Shown here: positions 32,701 to 41,016 of the stretch, one piece after another
Layout: the number at the start of each line of letters is the position of its first letter
Position numbering within the stretch: the first letter of the stretch is position 1
Origin: a virus
Length of the DNA stretch: 48,027 nucleotides
IMG/VR virus record: IMGVR_UViG_3300022198_004660
Location: 1-48,027 of that record
Reading direction: 5' to 3' (one strand)
Translations under genes and position numbers: made by a program
Notes under the pieces: generated by a model
Databases searched by the model: none
Told to the model about the DNA's origin: nothing
The model's input: only the letters and a program-made list of their open reading frames with translations

Positions 32701-35700
32701 TTGATTAATCCTATTAAATCTAAAATAAAAGAATTAGAAAATAGGAAAGCCAAGACACCAGGCGTATCAGCGTTAATTGATCCAGCACTGAAAAAAGCTA
32801 AGGAGCAACTCAAGATATACGAGTCAATCATAGCAGAAGAGCACGCTATAGCTGTATTAGAATATATTGCAAGCACAAATACCAAGATTGGTAAAAGTAG
32901 CGGCATACAGTTGTTTAAGGGTCTAATGAGTGATTTGGGTATAACTCAAGAAAGTTACGACATAAGCAACGCAAACGACATGTTTAGGATGCTTAGGACT
33001 TTTAATAAGAGGTTTGATGCTGGCAAAACAAGAAGATCATTTAAAGCCTTAGATAGACTACTTGGAGAAACAAGGACCTCAAGCCAACTTTCTAAAGCGC
33101 AGGGTAATGTTAGAGGCTTCGTAGAAGGATTCTTGAGCAATGTAAATAATAGCATAGAAGAAAGAGGTGATAAGCTAGCTAATAAGGTAAATGAGATATA
33201 TGCTAAAGAAGGAGCTTCAGGTATATTCGAAATAGGTCAACTATATGGTGGTATGATCAGAAACGCTATGCAGAAGCGTAAATACCTTCCTAATTACGAC
33301 GTATATAAAGAGGATATAGAAAGCGATATTCTTTATGGTGATAGAGGTTTGATGGACTTGGTTTCTAAATTTGATCCATCAAAAGGTATTCCTTTAGCCG
33401 CTTATATAAACAAATACCTACCGGCTCGTATGAGCGAGATCATAGAAAGAACGTTAGGTAAGAACCCACAGTTCATGGCTGATGTTTCTGAAGTTCAGAT
33501 AGATTCTGGTAGTGACATAGATACTCAGACCGACGAGATTTACGACACAACCGACGAGACAGCGCCTGTTTATTCTAAAGTCAGAAGACTTCTCGGATTA
33601 ACACCTGAACAAATGAACAGGGTTAGAGGATCAGTATTAACCAACTTGTCTTATAATCCTGAAATAATGGAGACAAGGAAATGGGTTCCAAGTGTCTTCC
33701 TAAGTAATCTATTAGAAGGTTTTAAAACAGATCTGTTCAGCTTACTGAAAGGAACTGAAAACAGTTTGTTCCCAAAATCAAACAAAGATTGGTTTGTGTA
33801 CGCTGAGAACATGTACGAGTGGATTTCTGATCCAGATATTATACCACTGTCAACATTCCTTCGTCACAAAGTAGATATATTCTACAAGGAAAAGTTAGAT
33901 CCAGTCACGAACAAACCTATGAGATTAAATGTCGCTCAAGGTAATGTTTCTAGAGCCGCTGATCCTCTAGCTGGTAATAAAGTTTGGGAAAGACAAATGC
34001 CAACCAAAGAAGAGTGGATGGCTTGGGTTAGGGCTGAAGGCATAAACCCAAAAACAGGTAAAGAATATTCTTGGACAACAGTTGGTACTAGAAAGGATGC
34101 TTTGGCTACCGCTTTGGCTAGACACATGGCGCTAGATGCCGTTATGGAGGTTTTGGCAAATCCAAAGCAGGAAGCTTTCGATCCAATGACTGGTCAATCG
34201 CTTGGTTATACGATGGATGTGTTTGATAAATGGGAAACACAAACAGGAGAAGTTCAAAACACCATACAGGCTACGGCTCAAGTAGCTTATATCATAAACA
34301 GAGATCCAAACCTACTTTTCAACCTGAAGAGTGGTATGGGTGTTTTTGATATAGCGAATGAAGTAGCAAAAGAGGTAAACAACGCTATAAAAGGCGGAAT
34401 GAAAGACCCTATAGACGCTATGATAGCTAATGAGGGTGATTTTGCTACACAAAAAGCCGTAGCTGAAACATACGCTAGAGAGATTATAGCTGCTATGGAA
34501 AGACTCGCTGAGAGAAACATTATAAACTCTCCGAGTCCAGCTGTTCAAAAACAAATAGTAGAGCAGATGTTCCAAGCTAACCTCAGACCTGTAACAAGCG
34601 AGTCTGAAGTATGGAAGGGTGTTTTGAGAGCTGGTATGCAAGCCGCTCAAGCTAGAATAAATGCTCAAGCCGCAGCGGCTGAAGCAAAAGCTAACCAGAG
34701 AAAAAAAGATGCCTCTGAGGCTGTTGTAGAAAACACAAAAGAGACACAAGACAAGTTAAATAGACTTGACATGATGAACAAGGAGTGGAATGACTTAATG
34801 AGCGAGTCATTTAAAAACACTCCTAAAAAAGACATAGCGAGATCAACTGCCGACAGTATATACAGTAGAAAACCATGGTGGAAAAAAATCCACAGTATGA
34901 TGTCTCCACGCGCTGAAGACTTCTTTGGTCTTCTTTACTGGACCATGGGTAAGGGACAGGTTGGAGAAAAGATGAGGGAATTCTACATCAAGAACCTGTT
35001 AGAACCATTCAACGCAGCCTCAAGTAATCATGACGCCGCTAGAGTTGGTATAATGACAGGTTTCAAAGCTCTAAATAGATCATATAAGAGTCTCGTAAAC
35101 CTATTTGACGAGGTTGTACTTACAAACACTGAGGGTATGACTTATACTCTTGAAGATGTAATCAAGGTTAAACTATGGTCACAATTAGGTTATAACATAC
35201 CAGACATCGACCCGCAAGACCTAAATCAACTGTTGGATACAGCAAACAACACTAAAAACGTTGGCGCGTATGTCGATGGACTACTGTTGTTGTTCAAGAA
35301 GTCTACCGGTGGTTTCTTTGAGATGGAAAAACCAAAAGAAGCAAGAGGTAGAACTGGCGGAACCAGAACAAGCTGGGACGCGGTACCTATAAGCTCCTAT
35401 GTTTTAGCTACGCTAAACGGAGATGTTAGGAAGCAATTGATGAAGGGTTTTTCTGAAAACGCTGACGCTATATTCACGGAGTACAATCTAAACAAGCTAG
35501 AAGCTATGTTTGGTAGTGAATATGTTGATGCGCTCAAGAACTCTATAGAGGCAATGAATTCTGGTAGAGCACCTTTTAACGCTAAAAACAAATTACAAAG
35601 AGGTTTTGAGTGGTGGTACAACGGCTCTATCGGTATGATCATGTTCTTGAACCTTAGATCAGCTGTTCTTCAATTAGTGTCAACGCCAAACTACATAAAC

Positions 35701-36966
35701 TGGACTGACAATAATCCACTAAAGATGACTCAGGCTATGTTGAATCCTAAGCGTTACGCTCAGGCATTCTCAGAGTTGATGAACTCAGACTTTATGGTTG
35801 TTAGAAGAAACTCAGGTAAGATAGATGTAGAAATGACAGATATAGAAGAGATGATCCAAAACAAAAACTTTGGTCAGTTTTATTCTACAATGTTGAAGTA
35901 CGGATATCTTCTTACTAGATACGCTGATAGTGCTGCTATTTTATTGGGTGGAACAGCATTGTACGTGAACAGAATTGATACATATCAGAAACAAGGTATG
36001 TCGTTGCAGGACGCGAAAAACAAGGCTTTCAATGACTTTAGGGAAATAACAGAGACAAATCAGCAATCAGCTAGACAAGACAAGTTATCATCTGAGCAGA
36101 GAAGCAATCTTGGTAGAATAGTACTTGCGTTTGGTAACACTAGTATGCAGTACTCAAGAATAATGCTAAAGTCAGCCAAAGACATCATAAACGGTAGAGG
36201 TGATCTAAAAACAAACCTTAGTAAGATAATGTACTACGGTATGGTTCAAAACGCCATGTTTACAATGATGCAGCAAGGTATATTTAAATACTGGTTAGAC
36301 GATGATGATGAAGAAGACGCGTTTAAACAGTTCTCAGAGAGTGATGATGCCTACAAGGTTTTAGATTCAATGTTCGACAACGTTGCTAGAGGTTTTGGTA
36401 TATACGGAGCTGTTGGTGTCGCTATGAAGAAAACGATAAAAACGTATAGTGATAAGTATTCACCAGACTACAAACCTAAGTTTGGTGAAGACAGGGCATT
36501 CGCCGTAGCGAAAGCAGCTTCAAGTATATCACCTGCGCTTAGTTACAAACTGCAGAAAATAAGCGACTTCACATACAACGCTAGTCAGAGAAACAGGTTG
36601 ATAAACAAAGCTGGTGGAAAAGGAAAACTTGAGTACGAAGTCAACATGACCGCTGTTGCCGGTGAATTCTTCTTCAATATTCCGCTAAGAAGATTAATGA
36701 CTAAGTACGATAATATAATGGCAGCTTACCAGAACGAATACAACATGGCGTTCAGAGTTGCGAACGTGCTAGGTTGGCCAGACTGGCAGTTAGATCCCGA
36801 AGTGTCTAAGGCTAGACAAAAAGAAAAATTCGAAAATAAGGTTGATGAACAAGCGGTTCAAGAATCTGACAAGGAAAAAACGAGGAGGCTAATTGATAGC
36901 GGTGGTAATAAAGAGAAACTACCAAGCAGGGCAGATAAAACAAAGGAACTGTTAAAGGGTAAATAA
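29743..36966 (+). CDS. Giant virion protein (2407 aa) with HExxH and sigma-like motifs
   Basis: The largest gene of the window. It lies last in the late operon. It is mainly helical with several hydrophobic glycine-rich stretches (around residues 505-530 MAMTGGTASSVIIGSSVAG, and 640-655 MMSLMMSAAPGAAVGMAKVF) that could be membrane-active. Residues 924-928 read HESAH within GSWKHESAHVTLFNNLM, an HExxH zinc-peptidase motif. Residues about 1205-1235 (VSKFDPSKGIPLAAYINKYL) resemble the sigma-70 region 2 helix pattern (FDPSKG-F--Y). The C-terminus is basic and charged. This looks like the giant ejection or polyvalent proteins packaged in podovirus heads, which deliver DNA and enzymes at entry. A lytic domain was not identified, so peptidoglycan activity is unproven. 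A vRNAP is not supported because no DFDGD-like catalytic motif was seen. Confidence 0.7.
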   Translation: MNEDQIFIYDGEEYSKDQVLDAASQFGMTLEDYVNTHGLTVKKEAVVEGATAGPSRQAPVTASKSVGTSSELPEFAEKPTPARAQTDIDLERKRGGNQQLTKADDYKADQISGSYMNPETKKAADRIKSIIESPLSAQELEDIESKLQPRQEQDTKSSLMYVGSTGPGNFNMGGAGLKTVVPYDDYKEAAIEQLKRDGGNPESKEAVDEVAKDLMRQELTRLAYKAKIDDVLREYEDNVEDAKSFGDYFSSALNWLGELTSSVGAAASGVSYEWESSGEKRYSTGREQLSGYIEEETKKAELSAKESARRIGVSTAQLEAGQIRLDTIKENMAKAETEEEYNTHLAIFNQELLEVQALYDIYKQDVGNIEKAMPWLTRGGMASDLAIRSYDQGDVFKSRYDAWLARTIAGVATFTETMALKAMEMQVPGALSPELVRSLYQTPAEEVEDVLLSGAEWSDKQVRYHQSYLEAEDWQDFLDASVDLAGDQIGQLGLMAMTGGTASSVIIGSSVAGQKMQDMNEQRKLGADFTDAQYYGSALLYGIAEAGSEYITFKQLGRNIKVMKEAVAAGAVTTDQIRNAWYNNLLSLAKTKGYDVLEEGGTESISQLAQNITDIYILDNKSVNVFDGVDESFVSGAMMSLMMSAAPGAAVGMAKVFNTRSEVEKATANHNRILELQAQQVKIKEQIDQLDKDGITGSKRDKLLREHGDITSTIEDLYMANTALMYTGIERIDKLTAAEKSEVLSVSKDITDLKQKVNNIVASAKAAGKSVEDIRKLPEYQDAQRELAVKESDLYDMMDFANDAVDKQKAWNALEQFSLENNGIPGHLISLSKEDWKDDLKKFITGTSLYQYYSENFGEDVAQAVRLNASQFVKEAEQKAQDGGVLAFANRQMMSVQVERDGQVVEIQVPEPMFIVSRKGSWKHESAHVTLFNNLMNKGGNAIMTKISNTLSSGIQQLYKLDPEKYGALNRYSKLRRQEYSALYGSLINPIKSKIKELENRKAKTPGVSALIDPALKKAKEQLKIYESIIAEEHAIAVLEYIASTNTKIGKSSGIQLFKGLMSDLGITQESYDISNANDMFRMLRTFNKRFDAGKTRRSFKALDRLLGETRTSSQLSKAQGNVRGFVEGFLSNVNNSIEERGDKLANKVNEIYAKEGASGIFEIGQLYGGMIRNAMQKRKYLPNYDVYKEDIESDILYGDRGLMDLVSKFDPSKGIPLAAYINKYLPARMSEIIERTLGKNPQFMADVSEVQIDSGSDIDTQTDEIYDTTDETAPVYSKVRRLLGLTPEQMNRVRGSVLTNLSYNPEIMETRKWVPSVFLSNLLEGFKTDLFSLLKGTENSLFPKSNKDWFVYAENMYEWISDPDIIPLSTFLRHKVDIFYKEKLDPVTNKPMRLNVAQGNVSRAADPLAGNKVWERQMPTKEEWMAWVRAEGINPKTGKEYSWTTVGTRKDALATALARHMALDAVMEVLANPKQEAFDPMTGQSLGYTMDVFDKWETQTGEVQNTIQATAQVAYIINRDPNLLFNLKSGMGVFDIANEVAKEVNNAIKGGMKDPIDAMIANEGDFATQKAVAETYAREIIAAMERLAERNIINSPSPAVQKQIVEQMFQANLRPVTSESEVWKGVLRAGMQAAQARINAQAAAAEAKANQRKKDASEAVVENTKETQDKLNRLDMMNKEWNDLMSESFKNTPKKDIARSTADSIYSRKPWWKKIHSMMSPRAEDFFGLLYWTMGKGQVGEKMREFYIKNLLEPFNAASSNHDAARVGIMTGFKALNRSYKSLVNLFDEVVLTNTEGMTYTLEDVIKVKLWSQLGYNIPDIDPQDLNQLLDTANNTKNVGAYVDGLLLLFKKSTGGFFEMEKPKEARGRTGGTRTSWDAVPISSYVLATLNGDVRKQLMKGFSENADAIFTEYNLNKLEAMFGSEYVDALKNSIEAMNSGRAPFNAKNKLQRGFEWWYNGSIGMIMFLNLRSAVLQLVSTPNYINWTDNNPLKMTQAMLNPKRYAQAFSELMNSDFMVVRRNSGKIDVEMTDIEEMIQNKNFGQFYSTMLKYGYLLTRYADSAAILLGGTALYVNRIDTYQKQGMSLQDAKNKAFNDFREITETNQQSARQDKLSSEQRSNLGRIVLAFGNTSMQYSRIMLKSAKDIINGRGDLKTNLSKIMYYGMVQNAMFTMMQQGIFKYWLDDDDEEDAFKQFSESDDAYKVLDSMFDNVARGFGIYGAVGVAMKKTIKTYSDKYSPDYKPKFGEDRAFAVAKAASSISPALSYKLQKISDFTYNASQRNRLINKAGGKGKLEYEVNMTAVAGEFFFNIPLRRLMTKYDNIMAAYQNEYNMAFRVANVLGWPDWQLDPEVSKARQKEKFENKVDEQAVQESDKEKTRRLIDSGGNKEKLPSRADKTKELLKGK

Positions 36967-37002
36967 AAAAAGGGGGCCACATTCGGCCCCCTCTTCTTTT
37001 TT
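36965..37002. terminator. Bidirectional intrinsic terminator between convergent operons
   Basis: Perfect stem GGGGGCC (36972-36978) / GGCCCCC (36985-36991) with a 6-base loop ACATTC. A seven-A run lies on the left (36965-36971) and TCTTCTTTTTT on the right, so each strand sees a GC stem followed by T's. It sits 6 bp after the + strand late operon's last stop and 57 bp after the end of the - strand operon, so it can end both. Confidence 0.9.
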
Positions 37003-37047
37003 GAAGTAATAGATACTACAAAAACAACAGCATAGCTAATATACTAA

Positions 37048-38823
37048 TTATCCGTCACAAGACAAACAATCTGGGTCCATAGCTTTTGAAGCTATATCTC
37101 CTCTCAGCACAGACTCTGTTCTCATATAATAAAGTGTTTTAACACCACGCTTCCAAGCTTCAAGATGCACTTGGTTTATCCATTTAGGACTAGCTTCTTT
37201 AGGAAACGCTAGGTTTAAACTAACACTTTGATCTATGTACTGTTGTCTTATACCAGCTTGTTTGACTAGTTCCAATTGATTGATCTCTTTGAACGTTTTA
37301 AATACATCCTTAACAAGATCATAACCGTGGACAGATAATGTCTCTGAATCTGTCTCTGATAGTCTAACTAGCTTTTTATTGACATAAGCCCAGTCATCAA
37401 GCTCATCTATACCTTGAATCGAGCCAAGATCAGCCAGTATTTGATCCCAAACCTCCTTAGTGTTGATCCCTATTTTTCTAAGAACCTTCTCTAATTCGTG
37501 ATTCTTTCTAACGAAAGTACCTTTCGCTGATTGCTCTGTAAACACGTTAGCCGCCCAAGGCTCAATACCTGGGGAAACATTACCAGATAATTTTGAATTA
37601 GAAACCGTTGGTGCAACAGCTCTTAAATGCGTGTTTCTCATTCCAGTACCAGCGCACCACAAAGGTTCGCCATATACTTCAGCTAAGTCTCTACTAGCTC
37701 TTTCGCTTTCAACCTTAATCTGTTGAAATATAGCTCTAGTAGCAAACTGAGCTTGCATGCCCTCAAATGGTATGCCGTTTTGCTGTAGATAAGTATGCCA
37801 ACCCAAAACACCTAGACCGAGAGCTCTTCCCTTCTCAGCTGATCTAACTGAGTTTTCAAAGCCTTTCATATTCTTAGCTTTCTGAATAAACTCCTCTAGA
37901 ACGCCATCCAAGAACCAAATAGAGTCATAGATAAGATTCGTGTCTTTCCACTCATCATATTTCGCTAAATTAAGAGAAGACAAACAACAGACAAAACTGT
38001 GCATTTCATCCGTGTGAAGAGCTATCTCAGAGCATATATTAGTCATGTGAACTTTGAGGCTGTTTGCCTTGTAAGCCACTGGGTTTTGCTTGTTTACATT
38101 ACCCTTAAACATAATGTATGGTTCACCAGTAGCTTTACGTTTCTGCAATAGCTTGCTCCATTTTTTCCTAGCCTCTGGATCTCCAGCTTCAAGTCTACGC
38201 ATAAACTTATCGCCGATGACAACACATTGGTGTAGGTTGAGGGATTGTCTATTAACGTCTCCCTTTGGTTCTCTTATCTCAACCCACTCATCAAAGTCTT
38301 TGTGGTCTATGTTTATGTTCACGGATGCCGCGCCTCTTCTAACAGAACCTTGACTAGTCGCCAATATGGTTGAATCAAAGATCTTGCAGAACGGTACAAC
38401 GCCGTCGGTAGTTCCGTTACCAGTTATTTTAGATCCAGCTGGGCGTATCATATTTACACCGATACCAACACCACCGCCATGCTTAGCCAACAGCATCATC
38501 TCTAGGTTTTTAGAACCTATTTCGAAAACACTGTCGCCAACATCGATACCAAAGCACGATATAGGCAAACCTCTATCCGTTCCGGTATTAGACAAAACTG
38601 GTGAGGCTAGGTTCAACCAGCCACTCCATATATATTCAAAAAACTTTTCAGCTAATTCAGGCTTATATAGTCTTCTAGCTACAGTTGTAGCAACACGCAT
38701 GTAAGCGTCTCTTGGGCTTTCTCCAGCTAATAGGTATCCACCAGTAATTGTTTTTCTATAAACATCGGTATCACCCCATTTTGGATAGTCTAATCCTTTT
38801 ACCCAGTTATTATTCCAGTTCAT
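37048..38823 (-). CDS. nrdA: Class I ribonucleotide reductase, large (R1) subunit
   Basis: A 591-aa catalytic subunit reducing ribonucleoside diphosphates to deoxy forms for phage DNA synthesis. The active-site pattern TNICSEIAL is present with Cys264 and Glu266; the redox pair is Cys90 (GLPISCFGI) and Cys280 (VCCLSSLNL); the radical-transfer tyrosines are Y565-Y566 (TLYYMRTES); the C-terminal shuttle CLSC ends the protein (586-589). The N-terminal ATP-cone regulatory domain is absent: the chain begins in the catalytic domain, making it about 170 residues shorter than the E. coli enzyme. Its start overlaps the next upstream gene by 14 bp, and it is the last gene of the - strand operon. The partner NrdB is encoded just upstream with two tiny genes between them. 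Confidence 0.95.
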   Translation of the reverse strand: MNWNNNWVKGLDYPKWGDTDVYRKTITGGYLLAGESPRDAYMRVATTVARRLYKPELAEKFFEYIWSGWLNLASPVLSNTGTDRGLPISCFGIDVGDSVFEIGSKNLEMMLLAKHGGGVGIGVNMIRPAGSKITGNGTTDGVVPFCKIFDSTILATSQGSVRRGAASVNINIDHKDFDEWVEIREPKGDVNRQSLNLHQCVVIGDKFMRRLEAGDPEARKKWSKLLQKRKATGEPYIMFKGNVNKQNPVAYKANSLKVHMTNICSEIALHTDEMHSFVCCLSSLNLAKYDEWKDTNLIYDSIWFLDGVLEEFIQKAKNMKGFENSVRSAEKGRALGLGVLGWHTYLQQNGIPFEGMQAQFATRAIFQQIKVESERASRDLAEVYGEPLWCAGTGMRNTHLRAVAPTVSNSKLSGNVSPGIEPWAANVFTEQSAKGTFVRKNHELEKVLRKIGINTKEVWDQILADLGSIQGIDELDDWAYVNKKLVRLSETDSETLSVHGYDLVKDVFKTFKEINQLELVKQAGIRQQYIDQSVSLNLAFPKEASPKWINQVHLEAWKRGVKTLYYMRTESVLRGDIASKAMDPDCLSCDG

Positions 38824-39010
38824 TTTTCTTCGCGTTGTTTTCTTCTATTACTTTATCCATAGCCTCTTTGTAGCCTGGAAGCTTTTTCATAACCGCTAGT
38901 GAACCGAGTGCCATCGTCTTTAGGTAATCTACCTCATTCAGAAGGTTTTGAACAACAACGCCGAGAGTTTCGACCTTGTTTTTCATTTCAATTAGTTTTT
39001 TTTCTTGCAT
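38810..39010 (-). CDS. Small coiled-coil protein between nrdB and nrdA
   Basis: A 66-aa helical protein (VETLGVVVQNLLNEVDYLKT with heptad spacing; basic and acidic ends). No catalytic residue. It is embedded in the reductase operon, overlapping nrdA by 14 bp and the upstream zinc-ribbon ORF by about 23 bp. An alternative start is the Met at residue 9. Role unknown; it is not glutaredoxin-like because it lacks CxxC. Confidence 0.6.
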   Translation of the reverse strand: MQEKKLIEMKNKVETLGVVVQNLLNEVDYLKTMALGSLAVMKKLPGYKEAMDKVIEENNAKKNELE

Positions 39011-39119
39011 GATAGTTTATTAAACAAGTTGTACATATAAAATACGTTCGCGACATCGGCGGTATTTCGCCGCCACATGTATAGCATAATAGCTTACCAG
39101 ATGTCTTCGAAGTCTTCAT
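38988..39119 (-). CDS. Mini zinc-ribbon protein (43 aa), tentative
   Basis: From the ATG at 39119 (a longer reading starts at 39182 inside nrdB and is less likely). It contains LCYTCGGEIPPMSRTYFICT followed by TC, i.e. CxxC-x14-CxxC, a zinc-ribbon spacing, then a basic tail HARKKTN. It fills the 83-bp gap between nrdB and the next small gene and overlaps both, typical of compact phage operons. Small size limits certainty. Confidence 0.5.
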   Translation of the reverse strand: MKTSKTSGKLLCYTCGGEIPPMSRTYFICTTCLINYHARKKTN

Positions 39120-40086
39120 TTTCGCCAGCTTTAGAATAATCTGTTGATCTGATAGCGAAGAAATCAGTATGTGTGACACCACCTGTTAAATGGTAGAACC
39201 ACTCTAGTTCATTAGCGCTGTCTTCATCGTAATCAAAGATAGCCTTGTAACCAAGCTCTACTAATTTTTCGTTAGCTCTTTTTCTAATGAAATTCTTTAG
39301 ATCGATAGCTTTTAGGTTTTCAAGATCTCCTTTTTCGAATATCTTATCTATGAATTGCGTTTCCAGATCAACCATTATTCTAGCCGCTTTTTCAACCTCG
39401 TCCTTGACTATGGTTTTTAGCTCAGGATACTCAGAACACATGTGTCTGAATAGTTGACAGCCCATTTTACTGTGTAGAGATTCGTCGCGAACACTCCACT
39501 TCATTTGCTGACCTATTCCTTTTAAAAGGTTTCTCATTTGAAAACTATAAAGGACCGCAAACGAAGAATAAAGTGAAACACCCTCAGCGAACGCGCTAAA
39601 TATAGCTATGCTTCTAGCCACATCTAATCTAGCTAGCGGGTCCTGAGCTAGAACCTTATGGTTGTAGTCTGATGATACGCTAGATAGGTTTTCAAATTTT
39701 GCCGCCATAGATGGTTCATGCATGAATCCCTCGAAGTCGTCAAGACCAAGTGTTTCGTTCAGATAAGAATAAGCTGTAGCGTGTATTGTCTCTTGAGATC
39801 CAAACATCATCGCCATTTGCTTTATCTCATGTTTTGGAAACCAATTAGTTACCATTGTTGTCCAATAATCAGATACAGCACACTCAGTCTGAGCAAAACC
39901 TAGCAATATATTTCCAACTATATGCTTTTCTTTTTCACTTAGATTTTCATTCCAATCTTTGACATCACCCTGCATTGATATTTCAGTATGAAGCCAGAAG
40001 GCTTGAGCTTGTTTTAACCAACCTTCGGTGTAGTACTCTGGATATTCGAATGGCTTATAAGCTATTCTCTCCGTAAATAAACCCAT
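39094..40086 (-). CDS. nrdB: Class I ribonucleotide reductase, small (R2) subunit
   Basis: A 330-aa ferritin-like R2 protein that houses the diiron centre and tyrosyl radical needed by NrdA. The core motif SQETIHATAY provides Glu99, His102 and radical Tyr106 in the E. coli spacing (E115, H118, Y122); another cluster VRDESLHSKMG supplies the Glu/His pair equivalent to E238/H241; FAEGVSLYSSFA supplies the E204 equivalent. The C-terminus (NEDFEDIW) is acidic, as in the R2 tail that docks on R1. Gene order with nrdA and presence of all metal ligands suggest an active enzyme. It starts 3 bp after the stop of the next upstream small gene. Confidence 0.94.
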   Translation of the reverse strand: MGLFTERIAYKPFEYPEYYTEGWLKQAQAFWLHTEISMQGDVKDWNENLSEKEKHIVGNILLGFAQTECAVSDYWTTMVTNWFPKHEIKQMAMMFGSQETIHATAYSYLNETLGLDDFEGFMHEPSMAAKFENLSSVSSDYNHKVLAQDPLARLDVARSIAIFSAFAEGVSLYSSFAVLYSFQMRNLLKGIGQQMKWSVRDESLHSKMGCQLFRHMCSEYPELKTIVKDEVEKAARIMVDLETQFIDKIFEKGDLENLKAIDLKNFIRKRANEKLVELGYKAIFDYDEDSANELEWFYHLTGGVTHTDFFAIRSTDYSKAGENEDFEDIW

Positions 40087-40088
40087 AT

Positions 40089-40235
40089 TTACTTCTTATA
40101 GATGGTGAAACATATATCGATAAAAGGAACATAAAGAACGTGTGACACACTGTCTTCGTTTTCATATGACCTAATTCCAAATACTATACCCTTGTACATA
40201 CCAAGAGATATTTCCCACTGAGTTTCATTTTCCAT
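40089..40235 (-). CDS. Small conserved-looking phage protein (48 aa)
   Basis: Start chosen at the ATG at 40235 (MENETQWEISLGMYKGIVFG), 12 codons inside a longer frame, because it overlaps the previous stop by only 11 bp. The segment WEISLGMYKGIVFGIRSY and the end VPFIDICFTIYKK resemble short proteins recurrent in marine Bacteroidetes phages, function unknown. It could be a small beta protein; the hydrophobic end might be weakly membrane-associated. Confidence 0.55.
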   Translation of the reverse strand: MENETQWEISLGMYKGIVFGIRSYENEDSVSHVLYVPFIDICFTIYKK

Positions 40236-40401
40236 TGCTGTTGTTGTTATATTGATTACAAATACGTTCAAGATCCTTGAACTTCACATAGCCTTTATTG
40301 GCCATAGACCACTTAACGAACTGATCTATTTTTCTTTCCCTATACTTCTGCCTCGCTATCGATTTCTGTTTTGCAGAATCAATTCTATCGTCTTGTCGCA
40401 T
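40225..40401 (-). CDS. Small basic protein of unknown function (58 aa)
   Basis: From the ATG at 40401 (MRQDDRIDSAKQKSIARQKY); a longer frame starting at 40476 would lie deep inside the nuclease gene and is unlikely. Highly charged helical sequence ending in WSMANKGYVKFKDLERICNQ, which looks like a small helical (HTH-like) ending. It overlaps the nuclease gene 3' end by 46 bp and the next gene by 11 bp. Confidence 0.45.
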   Translation of the reverse strand: MRQDDRIDSAKQKSIARQKYRERKIDQFVKWSMANKGYVKFKDLERICNQYNNNSNGK

Positions 40402-40802
40402 TCTTTCTGATTTTGAGGTTTGTATAGGGTTATACCTGGTCTGTTTTCGCTGATCCACTTTTTGAATAACTTCCATCTAATTGGGAATGATTCATTAGCG
40501 CGGCCTTTACACTCGATGATGAAATCTTCACCGATGAAGTCGGGCGTGTATTTGATTGGAAGTGATTTCTTAAAACCTCGTTGATCATACTCTCCACGTC
40601 CATTGGCTTGTCTTTCATAGCACTTCGTCTCGAAGTTGAACCCCTCAACGAGAGTAAAAACTTCTCCCTCGTAAGTCGCTTTGATCTTATTCTTCTTAAG
40701 TGCCGTGTACATATATTTTTCAAGACCTGACGCAAAATGTATTCCATCATAAGTTACTTTTTTAGCTACTACCGGACCTTTCTTCTTACGACCTCGGGTC
40801 AT
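40356..40802 (-). CDS. T7-endonuclease-I-like Holliday-junction / branched-DNA nuclease
   Basis: A 148-aa PD-(D/E)xK nuclease. The order matches T7 endonuclease I: Glu28 in FASGLEKYM, Asp88 in YTPDFIGED, and Glu97-x-Lys99 in FIIECKGR (T7: E20, D55, E65, K67). An N-terminal basic stretch (RGRKKKGPVVAKK) would help bind DNA. T7-type enzymes resolve four-way junctions and debranch replicating DNA before packaging, which fits its place among recombination and nucleotide genes. A DUF1064-type nuclease is the main alternative reading. All catalytic residues are present. Confidence 0.75.
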   Translation of the reverse strand: MTRGRKKKGPVVAKKVTYDGIHFASGLEKYMYTALKKNKIKATYEGEVFTLVEGFNFETKCYERQANGRGEYDQRGFKKSLPIKYTPDFIGEDFIIECKGRANESFPIRWKLFKKWISENRPGITLYKPQNQKECDKTIELILQNRNR

Positions 40803-41016
40803 CTAATTCATCTTTTACGGACTGAAGATATAATATTGCATCCATCAATTCCTCTTGAACGTCGTTGACGTACTTGCGAAGACCTTTAACTTTATCTATA
40901 CGCTCTTGTTCTAATGTCATACCGTATTTAGCAAAGCCAACGTCTGATCTCTGAACAAACTTGTCTACAACACGTTCAACAACTGGATCCCTAAAGTTTA
41001 TTGTTTTCTGTTTCAT
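40786..41016 (-). CDS. Small MazG-like NTP-pyrophosphatase-type protein (tentative)
   Basis: A 76-aa helical protein. The segment DVGFAKYGMTLEQERID followed by YVNDVQEELMDAILYLQSVK carries the EExxDaxxYL pattern of short all-alpha nucleotide pyrophosphatases (MazG/DUF550-like) common in phages. It lacks the full second motif, so catalytic ability is uncertain. It overlaps the MazG-fusion gene by 4 bp, suggesting a shared role in nucleotide pool control. Confidence 0.5.
   Translation of the reverse strand: MKQKTINFRDPVVERVVDKFVQRSDVGFAKYGMTLEQERIDKVKGLRKYVNDVQEELMDAILYLQSVKDELDDPRS

Noticed and set aside
34312-34749. Minus-strand 145-aa frame inside the giant gene
   Set aside because: Fully antisense to a continuous 2407-codon ORF and has no recognisable domain.
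29743-36966. Virion RNA polymerase of crAss-like or N4-like type
   Set aside because: No catalytic DxDGD-like or T-odyssey motifs were found; only HExxH and a sigma-like segment can be supported.
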